Part shown: one piece after another, positions 7,615-16,820 of the stretch | Numbering within the stretch: the first letter of the stretch is position 1 | Layout of the letters: each line of letters opens with the position of its first letter | NCBI GenBank assembly: GCA_045629485.1 | Contig: JAZQRF010000056.1 | Location: 1-31,174, forward strand | DNA length: 31,174 bases | Source of the DNA: Pseudopedobacter sp045629485 | Lineage (GTDB): Bacteria > Bacteroidota > Bacteroidia > Sphingobacteriales > Sphingobacteriaceae | Direction: 5' to 3' | Program-made: the position numbers and the translations under genes | Notes under the pieces: model-generated | The model's database searches: none | What the model was told of the DNA's origin: nothing | Seen by the model: the letters and a program-made list of their open reading frames with translations, nothing else

Positions 7615-10600
7615 TTAAATTGATTTTTGTTCAAGTTCTATTTCTCTGGCGGCTTTTTCTGCCCGGCTTTCTTTATGTTCTTTAGACCAGTAAGAATAAA
7701 TAGCTGGAATAACGTATAGTGTTAATAGTAGAGAAAACATGGTTCCACCTATAATTACCGTACCCATACTCATACGGCTTTTAGAAGCTGCCCCTAAAGC
7801 CATGGCAATAGGTAAAGCACCAAGCGCTATTGTTAAGCTGGTCATCAAAATGGGTCTTAGCCTCGAAACAGAGGCTTCTCTAATAGCTTCTGCCTTGGAC
7901 ATGCCTTGTTCTTTCAGCTGGTTGGCAAACTCTACAATCAGGATACCATTCTTCGTGACGAGCCCTATGAGCATGACTGTCCCGATTTGGCTGAAAATAT
8001 TCCAGCTTTGACCTAATATCCATAAAGAAAAGAAGGCACCTGCAACCGCCATTGGTACCGTTAAAATAATGATTATAGGATCTACAAAACTTTCGAACTG
8101 AGCTGATAGGATCAGGTAAACAAGCAATAATGCCAGCCCAAAGGCAAAAATTGTGTTAGAACTGCTTTCTACAAAGTCTCTTGATTCACCGGATAAATCG
8201 GTCGTAAATGTATCATCAAGTATTTTTTCTTTGATCCTATCCATTTCTTCTATACCGCTGCCGATTGTTTCGCCTGGAGCAAGGTTGGCTGATACTGTTG
8301 CCGAAGAAAAACGATTATTTCTATACAGCTGCGGCGGGCTGCTTTGCTCTTCAATATTTACCAGGTTATCTAACTGGATAAGCTGGTTTTTATTATTTCT
8401 TACAAACACTGAAGTTAAATCCTGAGGATCGTTCCTGTCCATCCGGTTAAACTGCCCGATTACCTGGTACTGCTTTCCATCCATAATAAAATACCCGAAC
8501 CTTTGTACACTAAAGGAAAACTGCAGCGTTTGGGCCACATCCAGAACTGATACACCAAGGTTTTGTGCTTTATCCCGATCGATAGTAATATTCAGTTCGG
8601 GTTTGTTGAATTTTAAGTTAACGTCAGAATTGCTAAACACCGGACTTTTTGAAACTTCTTCCATAAACAGCGGAACCTTTTCCTGTAATTGATCGAAGGT
8701 ATTTGCTTGTATAATGTATTGTATAGGCTGGCTTGTTCTTCTGCTTACGGAAATAGTCGGCCTTTGCAGTACGGATACCCTGGCATCGTTTATTCCTCTG
8801 CCAATTCCGGTTAGCTGTTTAGAAATCTCGTCCTGAGATCGCTCACGCTCATTTGGCTGGGTTAATCCAATTCGGAAGAAGCCTGAATTCACGGCACCGG
8901 CTCCTCCAAATCCTGGCGAAGTAATATAGATATAGGTTTGTAGTTCAGGCACAGAGTCGTTCAGCGTTTGGTTCAAATCTTGCATCACCTTATCTGTAAA
9001 TTCAAATGATGAACCTTCCGGAGTATTCAATCTTACGTTGATTTCGCTTCGGTCATCTAATGGAGCTGTTTCTTTTGGCAAGACATTCCAAAATAAATAA
9101 ATCAAACCGAAACATACGAGCAAAACAGGGAATGCTAACCATCTCCTGCTTAAAAAAGATTCTAAAGCATTTCTATATCCATCATTTAATTTCTGGAAAT
9201 AAGGCTCGGTACGTTCGTAAAACTTAGATTTTTTCTGACCGCTTTTCATGAGATAAGCATTCAGCATTGGGGTGAGTGTTAAGGAAACAAATGCAGAAAT
9301 CAAGACGGCGGCCCCGATGACCACCCCAAATTCCCGGAAAAGCCTTCCCACAAATCCTTCTAAAAATATAAGTGGTAAAAAAACGGAAGCAAGGGTAACC
9401 GAAATAGAAATAACGGCAACAAATATCTCGTTTGAACCTTTAATTGCTGCTTCAAAAGGAGACATTCCTTCTTCAACTTTTTTATAGATGTTTTCTGTAA
9501 CAACAATTCCATCATCTACCACCAATCCGGTAGCTAAAACTATAGCTAGCAAAGTAAGCACATTTATAGAGTACCCCAGGGTATACATGATAAAGAATGT
9601 GGCTATCAGCGAAACCGGGATATCAATCAATGGCCTGAAAGCAATGCTCCAGTCTCTGAAGAACAAGTAGATCACAATGATTACGAGTAATAGTGCGATA
9701 CCTAGTGTCTCTACAACTTCCAGTACCGATTTCTTAATAAAGAGTGTATTGTCTAAAGAGATATCCAGGATAAAATCTTCCGGAAGTTCTTTTTTTAATT
9801 GGTCATATCTTTTATAAAATTCGTCGGCAATTTCAAGGTAGTTGGCGCCGGGCTGAGGTATAATAGCGGCAGCAACCATGGGTATACCTTTAGATCTTAG
9901 CACCGTTTCTTCGTTTTCGGCACCCAATACTGCGTAGCCCACATCACTTAATCTTACTACGCTTGTACTATCACTGGAAATAATGAGGTTGTTGAATTGC
10001 TCTTCCGTAGCCATATTGCCTAAGGTTTTTACGGTCAGTTCAGTATTGTCTCCGGATATTTTTCCTGAAGGCAATTCTACGTTTTGCCTCTGAAGCGCAT
10101 TTCTAACATCCAGCGGTGTTAAAGAAAGAGAAGCAAGTTTTGCGGGATCGAGCCATAAGCGCATGGCAAATTTTCTTTGCCCCTGGATTTGTACGCTGGA
10201 TACGCCAGGTATAGTTTGTAAACGTTGCGCTATGGTGTTTTCTGCATAATCGCTCAGTTCCAGGATATTTCTTTTATTACTCTGAATCGTCATCGAAATG
10301 ATCGGATCAGAATCAGCATCTGCCTTGGATACCACGGGCAAGCCATCAATGTCCTGCGGCAGCTGTCGGCCAGCCTGGGAAACCTTATCACGAACATCAT
10401 TTGCCGCTTCTTCCAGGTTTTTATCCAGATTAAATTCAATCGTAATGTTACTGGTGCCAATATTACTAGTAGAAGTAATATTTCTTATCCCGTCTATACT
10501 GTTAATAGATTTTTCAAGGGGCTCTGTAATCTGCGACTGTATGATCTCGGCATTTGCACCAGGATAGCTGGTTCTTACAGAAACAACTGCCGGATCTATG

Positions 10601-10716
10601 GACGGATACTCTCTTACACCTAAAAAAGTATAACCAATTACACCAGCAAGCATAAGTATAAGATTCATTACAATAGCTAAAACTGGTCGTTTTATACTGG
10701 TTGTTGATATACTCAT
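7615..10716 (-). CDS. RND-family multidrug efflux transporter, HAE1-like
   Basis: 1033-residue inner-membrane proton antiporter of the AcrB/MexB type. It has the standard plan: TM1 near residues 10-28, a large porter/docking loop, TM2-6 at about 335-490, a second periplasmic loop, and TM8-12 at about 855-1010. The proton-relay acidic pair is D401/D402 in GLVVDDGIVV within TM4. The N-terminal SIKRPVLAIVMNL and the SYPGANAEIIQSQITEPLE segment are typical of the HAE1 branch; there is no metal-site signature of the CusA branch. Its ATG lies two bases after the stop of the membrane fusion gene. Likely exports hydrophobic drugs, dyes, bile-like compounds or metabolites; the substrate is not readable from sequence. 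Confidence 0.95.
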   Translation of the reverse strand: MSISTTSIKRPVLAIVMNLILMLAGVIGYTFLGVREYPSIDPAVVSVRTSYPGANAEIIQSQITEPLEKSINSIDGIRNITSTSNIGTSNITIEFNLDKNLEEAANDVRDKVSQAGRQLPQDIDGLPVVSKADADSDPIISMTIQSNKRNILELSDYAENTIAQRLQTIPGVSSVQIQGQRKFAMRLWLDPAKLASLSLTPLDVRNALQRQNVELPSGKISGDNTELTVKTLGNMATEEQFNNLIISSDSTSVVRLSDVGYAVLGAENEETVLRSKGIPMVAAAIIPQPGANYLEIADEFYKRYDQLKKELPEDFILDISLDNTLFIKKSVLEVVETLGIALLLVIIVIYLFFRDWSIAFRPLIDIPVSLIATFFIMYTLGYSINVLTLLAIVLATGLVVDDGIVVTENIYKKVEEGMSPFEAAIKGSNEIFVAVISISVTLASVFLPLIFLEGFVGRLFREFGVVIGAAVLISAFVSLTLTPMLNAYLMKSGQKKSKFYERTEPYFQKLNDGYRNALESFLSRRWLAFPVLLVCFGLIYLFWNVLPKETAPLDDRSEINVRLNTPEGSSFEFTDKVMQDLNQTLNDSVPELQTYIYITSPGFGGAGAVNSGFFRIGLTQPNERERSQDEISKQLTGIGRGINDARVSVLQRPTISVSRRTSQPIQYIIQANTFDQLQEKVPLFMEEVSKSPVFSNSDVNLKFNKPELNITIDRDKAQNLGVSVLDVAQTLQFSFSVQRFGYFIMDGKQYQVIGQFNRMDRNDPQDLTSVFVRNNKNQLIQLDNLVNIEEQSSPPQLYRNNRFSSATVSANLAPGETIGSGIEEMDRIKEKILDDTFTTDLSGESRDFVESSSNTIFAFGLALLLVYLILSAQFESFVDPIIIILTVPMAVAGAFFSLWILGQSWNIFSQIGTVMLIGLVTKNGILIVEFANQLKEQGMSKAEAIREASVSRLRPILMTSLTIALGALPIAMALGAASKSRMSMGTVIIGGTMFSLLLTLYVIPAIYSYWSKEHKESRAEKAAREIELEQKSI

Positions 10717-10718
10717 GC

Positions 10719-11792
10719 TTATTTATTATTTGTATTATTAATTCTAACTTTAACCGGACTTCCATCTTTTAACGCCATCAAACCAGAGGTAAGTACGGTA
10801 TCTCCATTTTTTAATCCTTCGGTTACCAGCACAGCACTGTCTAATCGAATGTCCGATTGGATGTCTATTGCCTTAGCTTTGCCATTTTGTACAATAAACA
10901 CCTGTTTTCCTTTTTGTACAGGTACAACTGCTTGTGTTGGTATTAATATTGCGCCTGCAATTTCACTTAAGGGGAACTGGATTTTGGCAAAGCTGCCTGG
11001 TATTAACTTTCCATCAGGGTTTGCCGCTTTTGCTCTTAAAGTAAGAGACCTCGTGTTGGTCTCTATAGATGATTCAACAGCATAAACTTTAGCTCTGTAT
11101 TTTTTAGACGAGCCCGCTACTGTAAATTCGATTGTTGAGGAAGTATTGATTTGACCCATATATTTTTCAGGTAAAGAAAAAGTAATCTTCACCGGATCAG
11201 TACTTACTAAACGGGCAATAGTAGTGGTAGGCGTTATATAGCTGCCTGCAGAAATATTTCTTAACCCAAGTTTTCCGCTAAAAGGCGCTCTTACCTCAGT
11301 TTTAGAAATTTGTACCCTAATTAATTGGGTTTGCGCCTGCAGGCTTTTATATTCTGCCAAAAGGTTTTCATTTTCTTCTGTACTGATGGCTTCCGCTTCC
11401 AGTAATTTCCGGGAACGGTTAGCCACTTCACCGGCCTGGTTTTCTCTTGTAAGGGCTTGCTGCAGTTGAGCTTTTAATTCTCTGTCGTCTATTTTAAGTA
11501 ACAAAGTTCCTTTAGGAACATAACTACCTTCTTCAAAATTAATGGACCTTACGATGCCGGGTAATTCGCTTCTTAAATCAATTTGTTCATTTGCATCTAT
11601 ACTTCCCGAAACATTTATAGTATTAGAAAAATCCTGTGGAGAAATCACATACCCATCAACAGATGTGCTGCTGTTGCCTTTAACATCAGCTCCGGGACCA
11701 CCTTTTTTATCTTTACTGCTGGTAATACGGTTGTAGATGAGATAGCTTAATGCGATGATGATGAGGGCATAAATTATATATTTTATCTTCAT
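10719..11792 (-). CDS. RND efflux periplasmic adaptor (membrane fusion protein)
   Basis: 357-residue adaptor that couples the RND pump to the TolC channel. An N-terminal hydrophobic segment (about residues 5-21, IIYALIIIALSYLIY) serves as membrane anchor or uncleaved signal; there is no lipobox cysteine. A barrel-sandwich/lipoyl half-motif follows (DLRSELPGIVRSI...EEGSYVPKGTLLLKID, about 73-107), then an alpha-hairpin (about 108-165), the returning lipoyl half (VRAPFSGKLGLRNIS), a beta-barrel and a membrane-proximal domain. It is the first gene of the efflux operon. No TetR or MarR regulator lies beside it, so control of the pump is not evident here. Confidence 0.93.
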   Translation of the reverse strand: MKIKYIIYALIIIALSYLIYNRITSSKDKKGGPGADVKGNSSTSVDGYVISPQDFSNTINVSGSIDANEQIDLRSELPGIVRSINFEEGSYVPKGTLLLKIDDRELKAQLQQALTRENQAGEVANRSRKLLEAEAISTEENENLLAEYKSLQAQTQLIRVQISKTEVRAPFSGKLGLRNISAGSYITPTTTIARLVSTDPVKITFSLPEKYMGQINTSSTIEFTVAGSSKKYRAKVYAVESSIETNTRSLTLRAKAANPDGKLIPGSFAKIQFPLSEIAGAILIPTQAVVPVQKGKQVFIVQNGKAKAIDIQSDIRLDSAVLVTEGLKNGDTVLTSGLMALKDGSPVKVRINNTNNK

Positions 11793-11890
11793 TTAAAGAG
11801 TGGCTTTATTTATTGTTTTCTTTGTATGCTCAGAATTTTATTGTCAGACTAAAGAAAAGAGAAAACGTTTAATATTGAACTAGTTTAGAA

Positions 11891-11898
11891 CAAATCTA
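11891..11898 (-). promoter_or_regulatory. possible -7 element for efflux operon
   Basis: On the minus strand this reads TAGATTTG, a match to TAnnTTTG about 100 bp upstream of the adaptor gene. No TTG is found at the expected 19-21 bp upstream distance, so the call is weak. It lies in the 218-bp divergent region before the M61 peptidase gene. Confidence 0.3.
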
Positions 11899-11985
11899 AT
11901 TTTTACAGCATACTAAAGCTTTAAAGTATCAATTATATTACAAACTATAGATCTTGTTTAAACTTTCCGCAGATAAATAATGTTT

Positions 11986-11993
11986 TAGCTTTG
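11986..11993 (+). promoter_or_regulatory. possible -7 element for M61 peptidase gene
   Basis: TAGCTTTG matches TAnnTTTG and ends 17 bp before the ATG at 12011, the same geometry as the better marR promoter in this window. A correctly spaced -33 TTG is not present, so confidence is low. Confidence 0.35.
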
Positions 11994-12010
11994 TATAAAG
12001 CCCTAAATTA

Positions 12011-13792
12011 ATGCGACCATACTTTTATTTTTTTACCCTAATCATTTTTTTGTTAATGACACAAGTTGTTGAAGCAGCAAACAGCCTTAAAATAGAATAT
12101 ACTGTTTCTTTTATTGAGCCTCAGGCGCATTATACTGAAATGGAAATGAAAATCAGTAATTTAAAGAAGAAAGAAATTGAAATTGCTATGCCTGTTTGGG
12201 CGCCCGGTTCTTATTTGATAAGAGAGTTTTCTAAAAATGTTGAGGGGTTTAACGTAAGCACCAGCTCGGGTGAAGTTGTAGGTTTTACAAAGGTTAAGAA
12301 AAACACCTGGAGAATTAAAACCGCTGGCCAGAAGGAAATTATTGTGAGATACAGGGTTTATGCTTTTGAAGTTTCTGTTAGAACCAGCTTTGTGGACGCT
12401 TCGCATGCTTTTTTATCTCCTACAGGGATTTTTATGTATATAAAAGATCATCTTAAAGAGCCGTCTATTGTTAATATTAAGCCTTACAAAGGATGGACAA
12501 AAGTTTCAACAGGGTTAGAGCCAATCGCCGGGAAGCCTTTTTCTTATTATGCTAAAGATTACGATTGGTTGTTTGATTCTCCCATAGAAATAGGAAACCA
12601 GGATACTTTTGAATTCGAAGTTGCAGGAGTGAAGCATGAATTCGCAATGGTAGGGGGCGGAAATTATGATAAGAAGCAACTCATAGAAGATGTTACGAAA
12701 ATTGTTAAAGAAGAGACCTCAATTTTTGGCGAGAACCCAAATAAAAGATATGTTTTTATTGTTCATCATTATCTTAATGGCGGCGGCGGTTTGGAGCATT
12801 TAAATTCTACAGTTCTGGGTGCTAAAAGAAATGGTTATACAGATCCTGAAAAATACAGCAGTTTTTTAAGTCTTGTAGCGCATGAATATTTTCATTTATG
12901 GAATGTAAAGAGGCTTAGACCAATAGCGTTAGGTCCTTTCGATTATGATCAGGAAAATTATACCACAGATTTGTGGATAGCCGAAGGATTTACTGCGTAT
13001 TATGATAATATGATTATACAACGTACGAGAGCTATTACCGAGCGAGAATACCTGCAGTTGCTGGAAACGGATATTAATCTTATAGCTAATTTACAGGGTG
13101 ATAAGATACAATCCGTAGCCGATGCCAGTTTTGATGCCTGGATAAAATATTACCGACCTAACGAGAACAGCAGTAATTCTACCGTGTCTTACTATAATAA
13201 AGGAGCATTATTAGCAGTTTTATTAGACCTGGCTATTATAAATAATAGCAATGGAGAACGGAGCCTGGATAATGTATTGAAAAATACTTACGAAGAATTT
13301 TTTAAGAAAAAACAAAGAGGTTTTACAAGCCAGGAATTTAAACAGGCACTTGAAAAAGAATTGGGAAGCAGTTTAGATGATTTTTATAATAACCATGTTC
13401 ATGGTACACAGCCTTTGGATTATAATAAATTTCTTAACTATGCCGGACTAGAACTGGTAGAAAGGAATACCGTAGAGGCACCTTCTTTAGGTCTGGTACT
13501 TAATAAAAACCTGGTGACTAAAGTGCAGAGAAATAGCCCCTCCTGGGAATCGGGATTAAATGTAAATGATGAAATACTCGCAATTAACGGCGAACGATTA
13601 GAAAATATAGAAACTCAAATGAAACAGGTTAACGTTGGGGACATGTTAGAGATTTTAGTAAACAGAGATGGCGTTTTGATTACCATCCCAGTTAAAGCAG
13701 TAGCCGATAAGACAAAGAAGGGACAGATTGTTCCTTTGAAGCATACAAACGAAAAGCAGCAAAGGGTTTATAAGAAATGGTTGGCCTTATAA
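12011..13792 (+). CDS. M61-family (glycyl aminopeptidase-like) metallopeptidase with PDZ domain
   Basis: 593-residue secreted zinc peptidase. Residues 1-22 are a signal peptide (MRPYFYFFTLIIFLLMTQVVEA). An N-terminal beta domain with WAPGSYLIREFSKNVEGF (about 62-79) precedes the gluzincin catalytic core: zinc ligands H291 and H295 with catalytic E292 in HEYFH, and third ligand E325 in WIAEGFTAYY. A PDZ domain follows near residues 480-575 (APSLGLVLNK...NSPSWESGLNVNDEILAINGERL), giving the usual M61-PDZ order. Family members cleave N-terminal glycine or alanine from peptides. It is a single-gene unit between a divergent efflux operon and a strong terminator; no partner is visible. Family call is secure, specificity unproven. 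Confidence 0.93.
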   Translation: MRPYFYFFTLIIFLLMTQVVEAANSLKIEYTVSFIEPQAHYTEMEMKISNLKKKEIEIAMPVWAPGSYLIREFSKNVEGFNVSTSSGEVVGFTKVKKNTWRIKTAGQKEIIVRYRVYAFEVSVRTSFVDASHAFLSPTGIFMYIKDHLKEPSIVNIKPYKGWTKVSTGLEPIAGKPFSYYAKDYDWLFDSPIEIGNQDTFEFEVAGVKHEFAMVGGGNYDKKQLIEDVTKIVKEETSIFGENPNKRYVFIVHHYLNGGGGLEHLNSTVLGAKRNGYTDPEKYSSFLSLVAHEYFHLWNVKRLRPIALGPFDYDQENYTTDLWIAEGFTAYYDNMIIQRTRAITEREYLQLLETDINLIANLQGDKIQSVADASFDAWIKYYRPNENSSNSTVSYYNKGALLAVLLDLAIINNSNGERSLDNVLKNTYEEFFKKKQRGFTSQEFKQALEKELGSSLDDFYNNHVHGTQPLDYNKFLNYAGLELVERNTVEAPSLGLVLNKNLVTKVQRNSPSWESGLNVNDEILAINGERLENIETQMKQVNVGDMLEILVNRDGVLITIPVKAVADKTKKGQIVPLKHTNEKQQRVYKKWLAL

Positions 13793-13795
13793 ATA

Positions 13796-13850
13796 CGTGA
13801 TCCAAAGAAAAAGAGGTTCTGAAAAAGAACCTCTTTTTCTTTGGATCACG
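13796..13850. terminator. perfect 24-bp hairpin, bidirectional terminator
   Basis: The arms at 13796-13819 and 13827-13850 are perfect reverse complements over 24 bp with a 7-nt loop (TGAAAAA). The inner GAGGTTC/GAACCTC stem is followed by TTTTTCTTT on both strands, so it can act as a Rho-independent terminator in both directions. It begins 4 bp after the M61 stop and ends 4 bp before the stop of the convergent barrel gene, filling the space between them. Confidence 0.9.
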
Positions 13851-13854
13851 ATTG

Positions 13855-14346
13855 TTAAAAAATATACCTTATAGAAATTGCTGGTTCTAAATCCAGAAAC
13901 GGACCTTTACCTAACTCTAATCGTGGATGTAAATCAGCGCCAAGCGTAACCGGCACATCAGGTATTAGCCATTCTAAACCAATAATTGCATCTGCACCAA
14001 GCAAGATTCCGTTGTTGTAAACTTTATCATCATTACCAAAGCTTCGTCTGTATCTTTCGCCATTAATACCTCCAATATGGGCACCAACTCCAAAATACCA
14101 TTTCAAGTCAGGCACATCAAAAGCAGGGGCATGTTTTTCATATAATCCCGTAACCACAAAAACGCCCGGCCTAAATCCTATAATTCCTTCTAAAGCGGTG
14201 TTTTCATCCATAAAATATTTGCCCGAAAAACCGAATTCAAAACTTCCGGCTCTAATTCCTATCGCTTTCTCATAGGTTTGGGCGTTTATTTTAGACAAAG
14301 AAAGTACAGAGAAAATTAAGGTGAGGATAAAAAATTTTTGTTTCAT
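13855..14346 (-). CDS. small outer-membrane beta-barrel protein, unknown function
   Basis: 163 residues with signal peptide MKQKFFILTLIFSVLSLSKINA, then a mature chain of alternating short strands with Gly and aromatic residues (GIRAGSFEFGFSGKYF, GIIGFRPGVFVVTGLY, WYFGVGAHIGG, LGADAIIGLEW, LEPAISIRYIF). The terminal Phe after Tyr-Ile is the usual signal for insertion by the Bam machinery. The size suits an eight-stranded barrel. I do not recognise a named family. It is a single gene, with its own promoter candidate at 14392-14423 and the shared hairpin terminator at its 3' end. A structural, adhesion or stress role is possible but nothing in the sequence decides it. Confidence 0.8.
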   Translation of the reverse strand: MKQKFFILTLIFSVLSLSKINAQTYEKAIGIRAGSFEFGFSGKYFMDENTALEGIIGFRPGVFVVTGLYEKHAPAFDVPDLKWYFGVGAHIGGINGERYRRSFGNDDKVYNNGILLGADAIIGLEWLIPDVPVTLGADLHPRLELGKGPFLDLEPAISIRYIF

Positions 14347-14391
14347 CTTTTAGAATGATTTGTATTTGTAATGAATGCCGTGAAAAAGCTG

Positions 14392-14423
14392 CAAGTATAG
14401 CTAAAAAAACTGTCTCTCTGCAA
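14392..14423 (-). promoter_or_regulatory. promoter candidate for the small barrel protein
   Basis: Minus-strand TTG (complement of 14421-14423) is followed after 21 bp by TATACTTG (complement of 14392-14399), seven of eight matches in spirit to TAnnTTTG with one base off. Start of transcription would be near 14385, about 39 nt before the ATG. Confidence 0.45.
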
Positions 14424-14487
14424 CAAACGCTTTGCCGGAATGTTATGGTATAAACAAATGTGTTTTTTGAAACATTGTTGATACTAT

Positions 14488-14516
14488 TTGTTTTTTTAGC
14501 AGATATTGTATATTTT
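14488..14516 (+). promoter_or_regulatory. promoter candidate for acyl-CoA synthetase gene
   Basis: TTG at 14488-14490 and TATATTTT at 14509-14516, spaced 18 bp, resemble the Bacteroidetes -33/-7 pair with the final G replaced by T. The start would fall near 14523, 25 nt before the ATG. Weak match. Confidence 0.35.
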
Positions 14517-14547
14517 AAGAACACCAATTATATAAATACAGCCACTT

Positions 14548-16320
14548 ATGGAAACTATAAAAAGAGTATTTGATCTGCTAGATTATAATAAAGAGAAGCA
14601 CAATAGTCAGGATATATTGGCTGCAAAAATCAGTGGGGAATGGGTTAAATACAGTATAGAAGATTTTATAGAAATTTCAGACAATGTAAGCAGGGGGCTG
14701 ATAAAAAAAGGCATTAAGAAAAATGATAAAGTGGCTATCATGTCTGAAAATCGGCCTGAGTGGAACTTTTGTGACTTTGGAATCATGCAAATTGGTGCGA
14801 CGCAGGTTCCCATGTACCCAACATTAGCCGAAAATGATATCAGGTTTATTTTAGGAGATGCAGAGGTTAAAATTGTATTCGTGTCTTCCAAAGAGCTTTA
14901 TAACAAAGTTGATAAGATAATAAAAGAAACAGAGCTAAATGTCGAGATTTTTACTTTTGATAAAGTAGAAAGCCTTGCACACTGGTTTGAAGTTACGGAT
15001 TTAGGCAAGCAATATTCAGATATAGATCTTGATCAACACCGAAATGATATTACCGAAGAAGATTTGTTAACCCTAATTTATACTTCTGGTACTACAGGAA
15101 CTCCAAAAGGTGTAATGCTCACTCATAAAAATTTACTGAGTAACATTTTAGCTTCTTCGGAATTATATCCTGTTGGTTTAGAAAGAGCATTAAGCTTCCT
15201 GCCCCTCTCTCATATATTTGAACGCATGGTGGTGTATATGTATTTTTATTTGGGAGTTTCTGTTTATTATGCAGAAAGCTTAGATACCATTGTTGCTAAT
15301 CTTGCAGAAGTTAAACCCAATTGTTTTACCACGGTACCCCGTTTATTAGAAAAAGTATATGATAAAATTGTTGCAAAAGGGCAGGAGCTAACAGGGATAA
15401 AGAAGAGCCTGTTTTTTTGGGCCTTAGCCCTTGGGCATAAATATGAAGTTGATGGTGCTAATGGATTCTGGTACGAATTGCAGTTGAAAATTGCAAGGAA
15501 ACTTATTTTTAGTAAATGGAGAGAAGCGCTGGGTGGCGAAATTGCGGTCATTGTTTCAGGAGGCGCTGCTTTACAGGAGCGACTTGCCAGAGTTTTTTGG
15601 GGAGCAGGTATTAAAGTACTGGAGGGGTATGGCTTAACCGAAACATCACCTGTGATAGCTGTTAACGGCCCTGAAAAAGGCCAGATAAAGTTTGGAACAG
15701 TAGGAAAGCCTTTAAGCAATGTAGAGGTGAAGATTGCAGAGGACGGTGAAATTCTTTGTAAAGGCCCGAGCATTATGAAAGGTTATTATAAACGTGACGA
15801 TGCTACAAGAGAAAATATTATAGACGGTTGGTTTCATACCGGAGATATAGGTACACTTAAAGATGGCTTTCTTGCCATCACAGACAGGAAGAAAGAAGTT
15901 TTTAAAACAGCAGGTGGCAAATATATTTCCCCTCAGGTGTTAGAGAATAAATTTAAGGAATCTGTTTTTATCGAACAGGTGATTGTTATTGGCGAAAACC
16001 GGAGGTTCCCATCAGCGCTGGTAGTTCCAAATGCTGAAAAGATAAAGGAATGGGCATCCAGACATGGAATAACTGAAACTGACTACAAACAACTGATTAA
16101 AAATAATAAGGTGCATGATAAGGTTTGGGAAGAGATTGAGAGATTAAACGAAGATTTTGGACATTGGGAAAGGGTAAAGAAAATTGCATTGCTGGAGAAA
16201 GAATTTACAATTGATGGCGGAGAGTTAACTCCGAAACTAAGCCTGAGGAGAAAAGTGATCCTGGCAAATAATGCAAATTTAATTGAAGAGCTCTATAAAG
16301 AAGAAGAAGCCCAGGAATAG
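14548..16320 (+). CDS. long-chain-fatty-acid--CoA ligase (AMP-dependent synthetase)
   Basis: Activates free fatty acids to acyl-CoA through an acyl-adenylate, the entry step to beta-oxidation or lipid remodelling. This 590-residue protein has the ANL-superfamily motifs: P-loop YTSGTTGTPKG (178-188), GYGLTETSP (about 360-368), GWFHTGDIG with ATP-ribose-binding D433, and the hinge DRKKE (D446) followed by GGKYISP. The C-terminal 140 residues form the mobile domain. Length and the LPLSHIFERMVVYMYFYLG segment fit the long-chain (FadD15/ACSL-like) group. It lies 7.6 kb from the beta-oxidation operon with a signalling operon between, so a functional link is plausible but not operonic. Whether it feeds degradation or synthesis cannot be told. 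Confidence 0.93.
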   Translation: METIKRVFDLLDYNKEKHNSQDILAAKISGEWVKYSIEDFIEISDNVSRGLIKKGIKKNDKVAIMSENRPEWNFCDFGIMQIGATQVPMYPTLAENDIRFILGDAEVKIVFVSSKELYNKVDKIIKETELNVEIFTFDKVESLAHWFEVTDLGKQYSDIDLDQHRNDITEEDLLTLIYTSGTTGTPKGVMLTHKNLLSNILASSELYPVGLERALSFLPLSHIFERMVVYMYFYLGVSVYYAESLDTIVANLAEVKPNCFTTVPRLLEKVYDKIVAKGQELTGIKKSLFFWALALGHKYEVDGANGFWYELQLKIARKLIFSKWREALGGEIAVIVSGGAALQERLARVFWGAGIKVLEGYGLTETSPVIAVNGPEKGQIKFGTVGKPLSNVEVKIAEDGEILCKGPSIMKGYYKRDDATRENIIDGWFHTGDIGTLKDGFLAITDRKKEVFKTAGGKYISPQVLENKFKESVFIEQVIVIGENRRFPSALVVPNAEKIKEWASRHGITETDYKQLIKNNKVHDKVWEEIERLNEDFGHWERVKKIALLEKEFTIDGGELTPKLSLRRKVILANNANLIEELYKEEEAQE

Positions 16321-16338
16321 TAATATCCTCGGATATTT

Positions 16339-16385
16339 AATTCCACGCTATTAAGGAATACTCATTACTTAATTTGCGTGGAATT
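16339..16385. terminator. hairpin between convergent acyl-CoA synthetase and receiver genes
   Basis: AATTCCACGC at 16339-16348 pairs perfectly with GCGTGGAATT at 16376-16385; inside, TTAAG (16351-16355) pairs with CTTAA (16368-16372). A smaller AATATCC/GGATATT pair sits just upstream at 16322-16337. The region lies between convergent genes and is probably a shared transcription end, though T-runs are modest. Confidence 0.6.
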
Positions 16386-16386
16386 A

Positions 16387-16767
16387 TTATTTACTAAGAC
16401 TTTTATTTAAAACCTGGTCAACAATATTTTCTAATTCTATCAGGTCGAAAGGTTTAGGCAGATATGCATCCGCCCCAGCTGTTTCAGCTAGAATATGGAT
16501 GTCGTTATTCGCAGAGAAATAGATCACAGGGATATGATTAAATTCGGGATGCTGCTTTAAAAGCTGGGTAGCCTTAATTCCTCCAATATCCGGAATCCAA
16601 TTGTCCATCAATATTACATCAGGATTAACCTCAGTTACCTTTTCTATGATGTCATGAGACGTTTCCGATATCTCCACCTGATATCCAGACTCCACCAAAA
16701 TAATCGAGCATAATTCTAAAATGTTAACATCGTCATCGAAAATTAATACTGTTTTGTTTTTGCTCAT
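16387..16767 (-). CDS. stand-alone response regulator receiver
   Basis: 126-residue CheY-like protein without output domain. Acidic residues D11-D13 (IFDDD), phospho-acceptor D55 (LMDNWIP), switch S85 (YFSA) and K105 (LPKPF) are all present. It is the last gene of the minus-strand signalling operon, 53 bp after the CheB gene. Its likely role is a phosphorelay intermediate or protein-binding switch for the hybrid kinases encoded upstream in the same operon. Confidence 0.9.
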   Translation of the reverse strand: MSKNKTVLIFDDDVNILELCSIILVESGYQVEISETSHDIIEKVTEVNPDVILMDNWIPDIGGIKATQLLKQHPEFNHIPVIYFSANNDIHILAETAGADAYLPKPFDLIELENIVDQVLNKSLSK

Positions 16768-16820
16768 TACTGAAAAAAGTAGGTTAAATTATACAATTAT
16801 CAAATATTATGTAGTGTTTA

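Noticed and set aside
11816..11858. TTTTCTTT/AAAGAAAA inverted repeat in the leader of the efflux adaptor gene
   Set aside because: Low-complexity A/T arms that easily arise by chance; no attenuator or riboswitch features around it.
15267..15773. 168-residue minus-strand ORF inside the acyl-CoA synthetase gene
   Set aside because: It is antisense to a gene with complete catalytic motifs and has Ser/Pro-rich composition typical of a shadow frame.
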